Positions 7,376-16,477 are shown, counted from the first letter of the stretch. The stretch: DNA of 64,000 nt from Aeromicrobium fastidiosum (GCF_017876595.1 NZ_JAGIOG010000001.1:1240001-1304000); one strand, 5' to 3'. Made by a program: numbers and translations. Notes: a model not told the origin generated them from the letters alone.

Positions 7376-9034
7376 ATGACCATCGACCTGTGCCGCATCA
7401 CTGCCGGCGACGAGACGACCGAGCTGACTGTCTACGCCGGCCGTCTCACGTCGTCGACCACGTCACGCACCCTGACCGGCCCCGTCGTTCGCTACGGCGT
7501 CCCCGGCCGCACCTCGCGCGGCCTGCTGACGATCGACGGCCCCGAGGTGCTGACGTGGCCCGAGGACATCCGCCAGGTCAAGCTCACCAAGGAGCACGAC
7601 CGCGCGAGCTCGCGCGGCTTCATGTCAGACCTGGTGTTCATCCCCGAGGGCATCGACGCCGCCATGACAGTCGACGACGGCCCCGAGGGTGACGCCGCCC
7701 TGCGCGAGGCCGACCCGTCCAAGCCGATCCGTGACGGTTTCAGCTACGACATCGTCGACGCCGTCATCCGCGGCTCCAAGATCGTCGGCGGTCGCGTCGT
7801 CGCGATCGGCCAGGTCGGCATCCCCGCACACGACGGCTTCCGCATCAGCGTCGCCGCCTCCCAGACCCCCGCAGCACCCAACCCCACAGGAGACAAGATG
7901 ACCCCCGAACAGGCTGCGCGGCTCGCTGCGCTCCGAGGCCAGCAGACCCGAACCGCCGCCGAGGAGGCCGAGCTCGCGCAGCTCGCAGCCCTCGAGACAC
8001 CGGCAGCGCCCGCCGCGCCTGCCGCCCCGGCCGCACCCGTCGCGCAGCCCGCAGCACCCAACGCACCGCCGCAGGCGCAGATCGCGCCGGTCACCCCCGG
8101 CCCGGCGGCTGCCCCCGCCGGCGTGCCGGTGCAGGCGTCCGCGACCGAGGTCCGCGAGACCGGTCTCGCCGCGTTCGCCGCCCTCGTCGCCGCACGCCTC
8201 AATCCCGGCGGCATCGGCGACCAGGACGTCACCGCCGCGCTCGCCGACGTCACCCACGCCCAGCACACCGACACCGTGTCGCCCGAGTCGTGGTCCGGTG
8301 AGCTGTGGTCCGGCCTCGAGTACCAGCCGCAGTTCCTCGACCTGTTCGTGCAGGGCTCGCTCACGTCGTGGTCGGGCAAGGGCTGGCGGTGGGGCGTGAA
8401 GCCTCAGGTCGGCGCGTACGCCGGCAACAAGGCCGACATCCCGAGCAACGTCCCGACGACGGTCCCCTCGAGCTACGAGGCGTTCCGCATCGCCGGCGGA
8501 TGGGACTTCGATCGCAAGTTCTTCGACTTCCCCGACGCCGCGTTCATCGCGTCGTTCCTCGCCGCGGTGCGCGAGCACTACGTGATGACGCTGGACTTCA
8601 AGGTCCGCGACTACATCCTCGCCGAGGCCGTCGCGTCCGGGTTCGCCTCGCAGACCAACCTGCTCAAGGCGATCCGCCTGGCAACCAAGAAGGTCAAGCG
8701 CAACACGAAGGGTGCGCCGGCGTCGTTCGTGCTGGTCAACGACGACGACATCGACTCGCTGTTCGACATCAACGAGAACGAGGTGTCGGCGTTCCTCGCC
8801 CTGCTCGGCGTCAAGCCCGACGACATCAAGTCGACCGAGGACATCCCCGCCGGCTTCGTCTACGCCGGCGTCAAGCAGGCCGCGACGGTCCGCCAGCTGC
8901 CCGGCGCTTCGCCCATCCGTGTCGAGGTGCAGAACGTGACCAAGGCCGGCATCGACGACGCGTTCTTCGGCTACGGCGCGATCGAGGAGCACCACACGTC
9001 GGGCATCGTCAAGCAGGCATTCGCGGCCGCCTGA
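7376..9034 (+). CDS. Capsid maturation protease-major capsid fusion
   Basis: 552 residues. Residues 1-160 resemble an HK97-type prohead protease, with His74 (TKEHDRASSRG) and Ser123 (DGFSYDIVD) as probable catalytic residues. Residues 165-265 form an Ala/Pro/Gln-rich delta-like linker, and about 280-552 form the major capsid protein. An in-frame ATG at 7898 (Met175) with AGGAG five bases upstream could give a separate 378-residue linker-capsid product, so both a full-length fusion and free capsid are expected. Fusion of the two functions is known in small actinophages; the internal start is what I see here. Confidence 0.88.
   Translation: MTIDLCRITAGDETTELTVYAGRLTSSTTSRTLTGPVVRYGVPGRTSRGLLTIDGPEVLTWPEDIRQVKLTKEHDRASSRGFMSDLVFIPEGIDAAMTVDDGPEGDAALREADPSKPIRDGFSYDIVDAVIRGSKIVGGRVVAIGQVGIPAHDGFRISVAASQTPAAPNPTGDKMTPEQAARLAALRGQQTRTAAEEAELAQLAALETPAAPAAPAAPAAPVAQPAAPNAPPQAQIAPVTPGPAAAPAGVPVQASATEVRETGLAAFAALVAARLNPGGIGDQDVTAALADVTHAQHTDTVSPESWSGELWSGLEYQPQFLDLFVQGSLTSWSGKGWRWGVKPQVGAYAGNKADIPSNVPTTVPSSYEAFRIAGGWDFDRKFFDFPDAAFIASFLAAVREHYVMTLDFKVRDYILAEAVASGFASQTNLLKAIRLATKKVKRNTKGAPASFVLVNDDDIDSLFDINENEVSAFLALLGVKPDDIKSTEDIPAGFVYAGVKQAATVRQLPGASPIRVEVQNVTKAGIDDAFFGYGAIEEHHTSGIVKQAFAAA
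7888..7900 (+). promoter_or_regulatory. Internal ribosome binding site and ATG inside the capsid gene
   Basis: AGGAG at 7888-7892, spacer ACAAG, ATG 7898-7900 in frame with the fusion. This is a better translation signal than most gene starts in the prophage. It lies at the protease/linker boundary, where an independent capsid precursor should begin. Confidence 0.65.
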
Positions 9035-9035
9035 C

Positions 9036-9428
9036 ATGCCCATCACCATCGCGACCCTGGTGGCCGGCCTCCCCGCGGGGCCGGCCACCGAGGCCGGTGT
9101 GCGCAAGCAGCTGCACATCGCGACCGACGACACCCTCGACGACGCCGCGCTCGAGGCGGCGATCAACGGCGTCAACGACACCGTCATCGACTTCCCGTTC
9201 GTGCACGACTTCGTCAAGAGCATCGACCCGGCCGCAAGCGACAACGTGTGGCGTCCCCGGATCGTCACCGGCGCGAACCTGCTGGCAGCGCGCGTGTTCG
9301 CCCGCCGCAACTCCCCGGAGGGCGTCGCCATGATGGGCACCGACGGTGCGGTCTACGTCCAGCGCAACGACCCCGACGTCGCCATGATGCTCCAGCTCGG
9401 CAGTCACGCTAAGCCGGCTATCGGATGA
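9036..9428 (+). CDS. Head-tail connector protein
   Basis: 130 residues directly after the capsid gene. Predominantly helical: VRKQLHIATDDTLDDAALEAAINGVNDTVIDF matches the pattern of gp6-type adaptor proteins that sit below the portal. Assignment rests on position and helix pattern. Its stop overlaps the next start (ATGA, 9425). Confidence 0.7.
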   Translation: MPITIATLVAGLPAGPATEAGVRKQLHIATDDTLDDAALEAAINGVNDTVIDFPFVHDFVKSIDPAASDNVWRPRIVTGANLLAARVFARRNSPEGVAMMGTDGAVYVQRNDPDVAMMLQLGSHAKPAIG

Positions 9429-9778
9429 CCAGCCTCGTCGCCGCCGTCGACTTCATGATCGCCGACCTCAAGGAACTCGAGTACGACGGGCAGCCGCTAC
9501 GCGTCACGCCCCGTCTCGAGGACGTCCAGCCGCCGTGCGTGTGGGTCGCGCTCGAGTCGATCGACCACCTGTCGGCCGTCGGCGAGATGACGCTCCGACT
9601 GTTCCTGATCGCGCCTGCCATGGACGAGTACCGGGCACTCAAGGTGCTCGGCCCGCTGCTCGACCAGGTGCTCACCGTCGTCTCACCCACCGAGGCCACC
9701 ACGGTCGTCGGCATCAGCCCCACCAACCAGCTGCGCGACCTCGCCGCGCTGCGCGTCACCACCACCGTCGTCACCTAG
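9425..9778 (+). CDS. Tail terminator/minor connector candidate
   Basis: 117 residues, alpha/beta pattern: N-terminal helix, DGQPLRVTPRLEDVQPPCVWVALESI, then a helix and terminal strands ending RVTTTVVT. Size, order (connector, this gene, major tail protein) and fold pattern fit a tail terminator. No diagnostic motif, so moderate confidence only. Confidence 0.6.
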   Translation: MTSLVAAVDFMIADLKELEYDGQPLRVTPRLEDVQPPCVWVALESIDHLSAVGEMTLRLFLIAPAMDEYRALKVLGPLLDQVLTVVSPTEATTVVGISPTNQLRDLAALRVTTTVVT

Positions 9779-9786
9779 GAGACAGC

Positions 9787-10203
9787 ATGGCAATCAAGAG
9801 CTACATCGTCGGCCCCGGCTCGCTCATCTTCGGCTCGCCCGGCGCGCCCGACGAGATGGCCGCGCAGATCACCAGCTGCACCGCGACCCCGTCCGTCGAC
9901 ATCGGCGACGTCATCCCCGTGCTGTCCGGTGAGGAGCTGCCCGGCGACCGCGAGGTCACCTGGGTGCTCGAGGGCAACTTCCTGCAGGACATCACCGAGA
10001 CCGGGATCACGACCTACACGCTCGAGAACTCCGGCCAGCAGAAGCCCTTCGTCTACATCCCCAACAACATCGAGGGCCGCTCGCTGTCGGGCAACGTCGT
10101 CATCGACCCCACCGCGATCGGCGGCGACGTCAAGGCCCGCGCAACGGCCGACTTCGAGTTCAGCATCATCGGTGAGCCCGCGCTCGGCGACGTCGCACCG
10201 TAG
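9787..10203 (+). CDS. Major tail tube protein
   Basis: 138 residues from ATG 9787 with AGGAG eight bases upstream. Beta-rich, with DREVTWVLEGNFLQDITETGITTYTLENSG and a strand-rich end typical of tube subunits that polymerise on the tape measure. Position before the G/GT chaperones agrees. Confidence 0.78.
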   Translation: MAIKSYIVGPGSLIFGSPGAPDEMAAQITSCTATPSVDIGDVIPVLSGEELPGDREVTWVLEGNFLQDITETGITTYTLENSGQQKPFVYIPNNIEGRSLSGNVVIDPTAIGGDVKARATADFEFSIIGEPALGDVAP

Positions 10204-10205
10204 CC

Positions 10206-10592
10206 ATGGCGACAACGGCGATCACCCGTGTGGTCGGCGCGGACAAGCTCCGCGCCGGCCTCAAGGCCACGGGCGACGACCTCGAGGACGCCAAGGAAGT
10301 CCACCTCGCGATCGCCAAGGTCGTCGCCGACGCCGCAGACCTGCCAGTCGGCGAGACCGGCCGCACCGCCGCCAGCCTGCGCCCAGGAGCCACCAAACGG
10401 GCCTCCATCGTCCGCGCCGGCAAGGCGTCCCTCCCCGGCGTCCAGCCCGACCACTACGGCTGGCCCGCACGAAACATCCGAGAAAACCCCTGGCTGGTCC
10501 TAGCCGGCCAGGGCAGCGAGTCCACCTGGTACCCGCTGTACGAACGCTACGTCGAGCGGTCGCTCGACAAGATCAAAGGAGCCACAGGATGA
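10206..10592 (+). CDS. HK97 gp10-like neck/tail completion protein
   Basis: 128 residues. Begins with a helical region (GADKLRAGLKATGDDLEDAKEVHLAIAKVVADAA) followed by GETGRTAASLRPGATKRASIVRAGK and YPLYERYVERSL, the pattern of the gp10-like neck family. In most siphophages this gene precedes the major tail gene; here it follows it. ATGA overlap with the chaperone gene (10589). Confidence 0.65.
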   Translation: MATTAITRVVGADKLRAGLKATGDDLEDAKEVHLAIAKVVADAADLPVGETGRTAASLRPGATKRASIVRAGKASLPGVQPDHYGWPARNIRENPWLVLAGQGSESTWYPLYERYVERSLDKIKGATG

Positions 10593-10918
10593 CGAACCCC
10601 AATGCACCGAAGCTGACCCGCATGACGATGGGCTACCAGCTCGAGGGCCAGGAGCCCGAGACCTGCGAGGTCCACAACCGCTCGCTGATCGCCTGGGACG
10701 AGACCCGCGGCGTCCGCAAGTGGCCGTCGTCGACCGACGCGCCCTTCCTGTGGATGACGTTCATCGTCTGGCACCACCTCAACCGCCGCGGCCTCTACGC
10801 CGGCGACTTCCTCAAGTTCAAGGAGGAGTGCGAGACCGTCGAGTCGCTCGATGACGACGCCCCGGTGGACCCTACCCAGCCGGCAGCCACGCCCGACTTG
10901 TCATCGCACTCGGAATAG
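10589..10918 (+). CDS. Tail assembly chaperone G
   Basis: 109 residues; acts during tail assembly by coating the tape measure. Placed between tail and tape measure genes, and followed in the -1 frame by a conserved-looking extension (see 10855-11022), the hallmark of G/GT chaperones. The ending in frame 0 is Asp/Pro/Ala-rich and low-complexity. Confidence 0.8.
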   Translation: MTNPNAPKLTRMTMGYQLEGQEPETCEVHNRSLIAWDETRGVRKWPSSTDAPFLWMTFIVWHHLNRRGLYAGDFLKFKEECETVESLDDDAPVDPTQPAATPDLSSHSE

Positions 10919-11022
10919 CCGCCGGCCCCACCTCAGGCCGCGGCATCCCGTGGTCAGAGGAGAGCGACGAAGCGATCGCCACAGCCCTAGAAATCCTGCA
11001 CGAACAAGCCGAAGGAGAGTGA
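10855..11022 (+). CDS. Tail assembly chaperone T, made by -1 frameshift from G
   Basis: The -1 frame is open only from 10855 (after a TGA at 10852) to a TGA at 11020-11022, two bases before the tape measure start. It encodes PGGPYPAGSHARLVIALGIA, then TSGRGIPWSEESDEAIATAL and a charged end, which looks like real protein, with no independent start. Slippage must occur between 10855 and 10918; C-runs at 10860-10863 and CCCT at 10870-10873 are the candidate sites. The product would be a GT fusion of about 143 residues. Confidence 0.7.
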   Translation, partial: RRPGGPYPAGSHARLVIALGIAAGPTSGRGIPWSEESDEAIATALEILHEQAEGE

Positions 11023-11023
11023 G

Positions 11024-12484
11024 ATGGGACGTCCCAAGGTCCTCGCGATCAATGTCGTCACAGACTCACGCCGCGGCGTCAAGGGACTGCAGGAGACCGA
11101 GAGCGCCGCGGCCCGCATGGGCCGCGGCGTCCAGAAGGCCGGCAAGCTCGCCGGCGGTGCCCTGCTCGTGCTGGGTGCCGCCGGCATCAAGGCCGCGAAG
11201 GGCGCAGCTGAGGACGAGGCCGCGCAGGTTCGCCTGGCCGGCCAGCTGCGCCGCAACGCCAGCGCGACCCGAGCGTCGATCGCCGCCACGGAGAAGTGGA
11301 TCGACCGCCAGGCCCGCGCCAAGGGCATCGCCGACGACGAGCTGCGCCCCGCGCTCGGCAAGCTCGTCACCGCGACCGGGTCGGTCGAGCAGTCTCAGAA
11401 GGCCCTCAGACTGGCGATGGACATCAGTGCCGCGTCGGGCAAGCCGCTCGAGGCCGTCTCAGCTGCGCTCGCGAAGGGCTACGGCGGCAACACTGCTGCG
11501 CTCGGCAAGCTGGTGCCTGGCATCGACAAGGCGATCCTCAAGTCGGGCGACATGGCCAAGGTCACCGATGCGCTGTCCAAGAAGGTCGGCGGCACCGCGG
11601 TCGAGGCCGCGCAGACCAACGAGGGCAAGATGCGTCGCGCGGCCGTCGCCGCCGGCGAGTTCCAGGAGACGCTGGGCGGGCTGCTGCTGCCCGCCATGGA
11701 GAAGATCATCGCCGTGCTCGCCAGGGCGACCACGTACCTCGAGGCCAACCAGCAGACCGTCACCCGCGTCATCGTCGCCGTCGCCGCGCTCGCCGCCGGC
11801 ATCCTGGTCATCAACGGCGTCATGAAGGTCTACCAGGCCACCATGCTCGTGATCACCGCCGCCACGAAGGCGTGGGCGATCGCCACCCGCATCCTCAACG
11901 CCGTCATGAAGGCCAACCCCATCGGTCTGCTGATCACCGCGATCGGCCTCGTCGTCGCCGGCTTCGTGCTGGCCTACAAGAAGTCCGACACCTTCCGCGG
12001 CATCGTGCAGACCGTCGGCAAGGCCGGCCAGACGGCCCTCAACTGGATCGTGGAGAAGGCCCAGGCCGTCGCCGACAAGATCGGCAAGCTCGGCCCCGCT
12101 GCCCAGAAGGGCAAGGACATCTTCGTCAAGGCGATCGACCTCTACACCAAGCCCTTCCAGGTGCTGTTCGACCTCGTCATGAAGGTCGTCGACGCGATCG
12201 GCAAGATCAAGGTCCCCAACATCGGCAAGGCGCTCAGCAAGCTCCCCGGTGTCGGTGGCCCCTCAGCTCCCCCCGTGGCCCCCGGTGGCTCCGTGGCGCG
12301 TGGGGGCAAGGGCGGCCCCGGCGGTGGCGGCGCGACCGTCCCCGCCGGCGGCGGTCGCTACGGCGGCGTCACCGTCGTCGTCAACTTCAACGGCCTGGTC
12401 ACAGACAAGGAAGGCACCGCCCGCGCGATCCGCGACCTACTGCGCGGCTCGGACATCCGCAACAACCGCGTGGTGACGGTATGA
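11024..12484 (+). CDS. Tape measure protein (short)
   Basis: 486 residues, ATG one base after the T-frame stop. Helical throughout, with hydrophobic segments in the N-terminal part (GGALLVLGAAGI) and mid-region (about 245-315: VIVAVAALAAGILVI, LLITAIGLVVAGFVLA), then a Gly/Pro-rich linker and a C-terminal strand region. Tape measure length sets tail length; at the usual 0.15 nm per residue this predicts a tail near 70 nm. ATGA overlap with the next gene. Confidence 0.9.
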   Translation: MGRPKVLAINVVTDSRRGVKGLQETESAAARMGRGVQKAGKLAGGALLVLGAAGIKAAKGAAEDEAAQVRLAGQLRRNASATRASIAATEKWIDRQARAKGIADDELRPALGKLVTATGSVEQSQKALRLAMDISAASGKPLEAVSAALAKGYGGNTAALGKLVPGIDKAILKSGDMAKVTDALSKKVGGTAVEAAQTNEGKMRRAAVAAGEFQETLGGLLLPAMEKIIAVLARATTYLEANQQTVTRVIVAVAALAAGILVINGVMKVYQATMLVITAATKAWAIATRILNAVMKANPIGLLITAIGLVVAGFVLAYKKSDTFRGIVQTVGKAGQTALNWIVEKAQAVADKIGKLGPAAQKGKDIFVKAIDLYTKPFQVLFDLVMKVVDAIGKIKVPNIGKALSKLPGVGGPSAPPVAPGGSVARGGKGGPGGGGATVPAGGGRYGGVTVVVNFNGLVTDKEGTARAIRDLLRGSDIRNNRVVTV

Positions 12485-14046
12485 GCACCCTCGAGCGGCC
12501 CGCCTACCGGGTGTCGATCGAGAACGTCGACCAGGGGTGGACCCACACCATCGAGCACCGCGAGGCACCGCCGGCGTGGGAGGACGTCACGGCACTGCTG
12601 ATCGACGACTTCACGATGGGATGGGGCCTCGCCGGCCCCCCGCCGTCCCAGATGGCCAGCGACACCGTCTCCTTCAAGTTCTACGCCCGCTTCGCCGAGC
12701 ACGTCCCCGTCCTCGAGGTCGGCGACCTGCTCGAGGTGAACCTCGACCGCCCCGGCCCCGACGGCACCCTGATCCCCTACATGCACTTCGTGGGCCGCAC
12801 AACGGACCCTCAGGCCCTCGCAGTCCCCGGCCGGGGCATCACCCTCACCGTCGGCGCGGTCGGCATCCTGCTCGACCTCGTCGGCGAGCTCGACCGCACC
12901 GACGCGACCGCGGTCGGCGGGTTCGACGTCGAGTACGACCTCATGACCCGCGTGCTGCACTACCACGCCGGCCTCGCGATCGCCGAGCACTACCCGCGCC
13001 AGTTCACCCGCCTCACGGCCTACCAGGGCCGGTTCTCGCTCCAGGAGTACGTCACCCGCGCCCTCAACGGTGCCGTCGGCCCGAACGGCGCATACGCCGC
13101 AGTCCTGCGCTACGCCCGCAACTGGGTGGACACCACGGGGAATTGGGCGACGTTCCCGACCGACTACGGCACCCTCGTCCACTACTACATGCAGAAGTGG
13201 CTCCTCAAGATGCCGCCCCCGCTCAACTTCGTCTCATACGGGCGCCGCGTGGCGCTCGGCCCGAACGCAGAGACCGTCGACCAGATCACCACCCTGTCCT
13301 CGTCCTACATCGACGCACCGACCGACTGGACTAAGAGCCGCGACGACCTGGTCAACATCGTCAACATCACCTACACGGCCGCGCTGTCGGGCGATCCCAT
13401 CACCGGCCCCGAGGAGATCGGCGACAAGGTTGCCAGCGTCCAGGACAACGCCAGTCGCAACCGCTACGGCCCAGCTCAGATCGACGTCGCCACTCTCGTC
13501 ATTGCCGCCGACGTCAACGACGTCGCCCAGGCCTACCTCAACGGCTCGCCCGGCTCGCTCGCCTGGTCCGTCCCGCAGCTGGTCGTCCACACCAAGCTCA
13601 TGGACGACGACGAGCTAGACCAGCTGGCCCCGACGTTCTTCCCCCACCCCTTGCCGCGCGAGGACACAGCCGGACGGTTCTTCATCGTGACCGAGATCGA
13701 CGAGCTCACCGCGATCGCTGGCACCGCCGCAGCCATGCAGCTTGTCGGCGCGACGTTCTCCATCAGCCGCGGCGACCTGACGATCACCTGCAACATGCGC
13801 CCGATGCCGACCCCGTCGTTCGCGACGTCCATCACGTACGACGACATCGCGGGCACCAACATCGCCCCGACGTTTTGGCAGTACCCGACCGTCTGGGGCG
13901 ACCTCGAGCCGCTCTCGCTGACGTACGACGACGTGCCCACTGACGCCGTGTGGACGTCGCCCAGCCCCACGGTCAACTGGCTCGCCCTCGACCAGTTCTA
14001 CATCGACCCAGCGCTGGACTGGGACGAGCTCACGTACACCGATTAG
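12481..14046 (+). CDS. Minor tail / distal tail-baseplate protein
   Basis: 521 residues from ATG 12481. It is the only large gene between the tape measure and the hydrolase-bearing tail protein, so it must cover roles that larger phages split between distal tail and tail-associated proteins. It begins MSTLERPAYRVSIENVDQGW with beta-rich sequence and has no enzymatic motif I recognise. Aromatic-rich C-terminus (YDDVP, WLALDQFYIDP). Confidence 0.72.
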   Translation: MSTLERPAYRVSIENVDQGWTHTIEHREAPPAWEDVTALLIDDFTMGWGLAGPPPSQMASDTVSFKFYARFAEHVPVLEVGDLLEVNLDRPGPDGTLIPYMHFVGRTTDPQALAVPGRGITLTVGAVGILLDLVGELDRTDATAVGGFDVEYDLMTRVLHYHAGLAIAEHYPRQFTRLTAYQGRFSLQEYVTRALNGAVGPNGAYAAVLRYARNWVDTTGNWATFPTDYGTLVHYYMQKWLLKMPPPLNFVSYGRRVALGPNAETVDQITTLSSSYIDAPTDWTKSRDDLVNIVNITYTAALSGDPITGPEEIGDKVASVQDNASRNRYGPAQIDVATLVIAADVNDVAQAYLNGSPGSLAWSVPQLVVHTKLMDDDELDQLAPTFFPHPLPREDTAGRFFIVTEIDELTAIAGTAAAMQLVGATFSISRGDLTITCNMRPMPTPSFATSITYDDIAGTNIAPTFWQYPTVWGDLEPLSLTYDDVPTDAVWTSPSPTVNWLALDQFYIDPALDWDELTYTD

Positions 14047-14054
14047 GAGTCACC

Positions 14055-15758
14055 ATGCCCACCACAGAAGGCGGTCTGCCGTACCCGGCGTCGACCGATC
14101 CAATCCGTCTCGGCGCTCAGCGCATCCGTGAGCTCGCGGTCGCGGTCGACAGCAAGCTCGTCGAGACGAACGCCCAGCTGGCGTCGTCGCTGGCGCAGAT
14201 CGCCGACGACATCGAGTCGATCCCCAAGGGCGAGAAGGGCGATCCCGGCGGCGCTTCGCCGACCGACGTCGCGATCGCGCTCGAGGACTCCGACGGGCCC
14301 GCCGGGGTGATCCTCGACGAAAGGATTCTTGAGCTCTCGGTCTCGATTCCGCCCACCCGTGTGGCGGTCGCCCCGCTGTCTGCGCCGAACACCGTTACGA
14401 CGCTCGGCGGTGCGCTCGACAACACCTTCCGCACGATCATGAAGCTTCCGTTTGACACCGCACGGTGGCGGCTCAAGTTCCGCAACCGCAACCTTCTGGA
14501 CAACACAGTCCCAGTCGGCGCGGCAACGATCACCAGCGTCTATCAGGGCACGCCGTCGCGACCCACCACCACCACCAGCGGGCAGCGGTGGGTTGGCACC
14601 TGCACAGCAGCCCTGACGCTTCTGCAGGATGCCGACGTCGCCGTCCCCAACACAGGCGCATGGGCGTACTCGGAATGGTTCGACGACGGCCCCGAGCAGT
14701 TCGCAGCCAACTCCGAGAAGGTGATCTCGATTGGAGTCACCGCAGCCAGCGGACAGGTGCTCGCCAAGGGCAACGGCTACCAGTGGGCTCGTGGCTCTCT
14801 CGCCGCCAACGCCGGTTCGGCAGCCCTCACCACCGGCACCGCCGGTGTCGGCCTGGACTATCTCGACGTGTGCGTCGAGTACGAGTTCGCGGCGGCCGTC
14901 AAGGTGCTGCTCGCGGTGGGGGACTCCAATACCCTCAGCTACGTCCCCGACGCCCCGCCTCTGATCCCCACCGCAGCTGCGGGTCTCCTGCCGTTCGAGT
15001 CATGGCCCGCGATCGCCGGCGCAATGGGTGGCTTCGCCGTGATCAACCTCGGTGTCGGCTCGGCGCAGACGCCGAACTTCGACCCGACCAGCGTGTCTTA
15101 CATTCCTGCGCTGTGGGATCGGCTGCCGGCCGGCGTCGAGATCGACGCTGTGATCAACAGTCTCGGCACGAACGACCTCGGCTCGTCCCTGACGACGTTC
15201 ATCGGCCAGATGCGGGCGATCAACGCCTACGAGCGCGACACTCTCGGCATCCCCGCAGCATGGTGGACCACCATCACCCAGCGGTGCTTCCCCGACCTCT
15301 CCTACGGTCCCGGCGTGGACGCCGGCGCAATCAAGGCGGGGTACCTCCAGGCCAACATCGCGGCCGGAGCTACGTCGTTCTCATCGTCCACAGCGCCCCC
15401 GACCGGGTCTCTGCTGCTCGGCACCGGAGCAAACGCCGAAGACGTCACGGTGTCCTCAGTCACAGGCGCTGGCCCGTACACGGTGAATGTCAGCGCGACC
15501 GTAAACGCCCACTACGCCGGCGAGCGGTGGGGCGTGGCAGCTGAACGGCTCCGCACCTACAAGAACAACTTCCTGCGTCAGATCCCCGACGGGATTCTCG
15601 GGTGCTTCGACTTCGAGAGAGGCGTCGAGTCGACTCCTGGCTCGGCGCAGATCGATCCACGCTATGCCGCCTCGGACTGGCTCCACTTCCAGCGCGGCGT
15701 GTCAGCAACCAAGGCTGGCCTCGTCGTAGGCACTGGCATCGCTCCGCTGTTCGGCTGA
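14055..15758 (+). CDS. Tail protein with SGNH hydrolase domain
   Basis: 567 residues from ATG 14055 (AGGAG six bases upstream). The N-terminal ~80 residues are helical with a short collagen-like GEKGDPGG; a beta-rich middle follows; residues about 295-567 are an SGNH/GDSL hydrolase: block I AVGDSN, block II NLGVGSA, block III SLGTNDLG, block V DWLHF. All four catalytic blocks are present. A second beta insertion (about 440-500) interrupts the domain. Such domains remove acyl groups from surface polysaccharides, so this is the likely receptor-processing protein. Confidence 0.85.
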   Translation: MPTTEGGLPYPASTDPIRLGAQRIRELAVAVDSKLVETNAQLASSLAQIADDIESIPKGEKGDPGGASPTDVAIALEDSDGPAGVILDERILELSVSIPPTRVAVAPLSAPNTVTTLGGALDNTFRTIMKLPFDTARWRLKFRNRNLLDNTVPVGAATITSVYQGTPSRPTTTTSGQRWVGTCTAALTLLQDADVAVPNTGAWAYSEWFDDGPEQFAANSEKVISIGVTAASGQVLAKGNGYQWARGSLAANAGSAALTTGTAGVGLDYLDVCVEYEFAAAVKVLLAVGDSNTLSYVPDAPPLIPTAAAGLLPFESWPAIAGAMGGFAVINLGVGSAQTPNFDPTSVSYIPALWDRLPAGVEIDAVINSLGTNDLGSSLTTFIGQMRAINAYERDTLGIPAAWWTTITQRCFPDLSYGPGVDAGAIKAGYLQANIAAGATSFSSSTAPPTGSLLLGTGANAEDVTVSSVTGAGPYTVNVSATVNAHYAGERWGVAAERLRTYKNNFLRQIPDGILGCFDFERGVESTPGSAQIDPRYAASDWLHFQRGVSATKAGLVVGTGIAPLFG

Positions 15759-15781
15759 CCAACTCAACGAAAGGCATCACC

Positions 15782-16477
15782 ATGGCAAGAACGATCTACG
15801 CCCCCGGCCTCAACGCCGGCGGCACCCGACCCCGCGCACTCGCCTGGGTCGGCCGCAGATTCTCCCCCGGCTGGTGCCTCTACTGGTGCCTCACCCAGGT
15901 GTTCAAGGTCCCCGGCCTCGGCGACTACGACCACGACGGATCAGCCGACGCAGAGGACTACTGGAAAGCCGCCGTCGCACGCGGCAAGGCCGTCAAGTCG
16001 ACCAACTGGCGCAAGTTCCCGCCCGGCGTCCTGCTCATGTGGACCGGCGGCAGGAACGACCACGGCCACGCCGCCTACTGCCTCGGCAACGGCGAGATGG
16101 TCTCGACCGACCTGCCCACCTACGGCACGGTCGGACGATGCTCGATCGACCTGCCACGTCGCCAGTGGGGTCTCACGCTCGTCGGCTACGTCCTGGTCGA
16201 CGGCAACGGCTTCACCCTCACCCGCGAGACCGACGACGTCGACCAGGAGCAGGACGACAAGACCGTCAAGCTCCCCAAGCCCGTCAAGTACACCGTGACG
16301 AAGCCAGGAGGCCTCAAGGGCCGGGCCGGGCCGTCGGACAAGGGCAAGGTCGTCTGGACCGTCAAGGAGGGCCACACCGTCGTGGCCGTGGCGATCGTGA
16401 CCGGCTCGAGCCGCAAGTGGGCCGTCAACAAGAACGGAACCCACTACCCGCTCGAGCACCTGGTCGAGAAGCCGTGA
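15782..16477 (+). CDS. Endolysin (Cys/His peptidase plus SH3-like domain)
   Basis: 231 residues. The N-terminal domain has GWCLYWC (Cys32) and NDHGHAAYC (His94/His96), consistent with a CHAP/NlpC-type peptidase cutting peptidoglycan peptides. DYDHDGSADAEDY (about 48-60) looks like a calcium-binding loop. After an acidic linker (about 145-160) the C-terminal 65 residues resemble a bacterial SH3 wall-binding domain (VTKPGGLKGRAGPS). No signal peptide, so it should need a holin; membrane proteins follow at once. Confidence 0.8.
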   Translation: MARTIYAPGLNAGGTRPRALAWVGRRFSPGWCLYWCLTQVFKVPGLGDYDHDGSADAEDYWKAAVARGKAVKSTNWRKFPPGVLLMWTGGRNDHGHAAYCLGNGEMVSTDLPTYGTVGRCSIDLPRRQWGLTLVGYVLVDGNGFTLTRETDDVDQEQDDKTVKLPKPVKYTVTKPGGLKGRAGPSDKGKVVWTVKEGHTVVAVAIVTGSSRKWAVNKNGTHYPLEHLVEKP

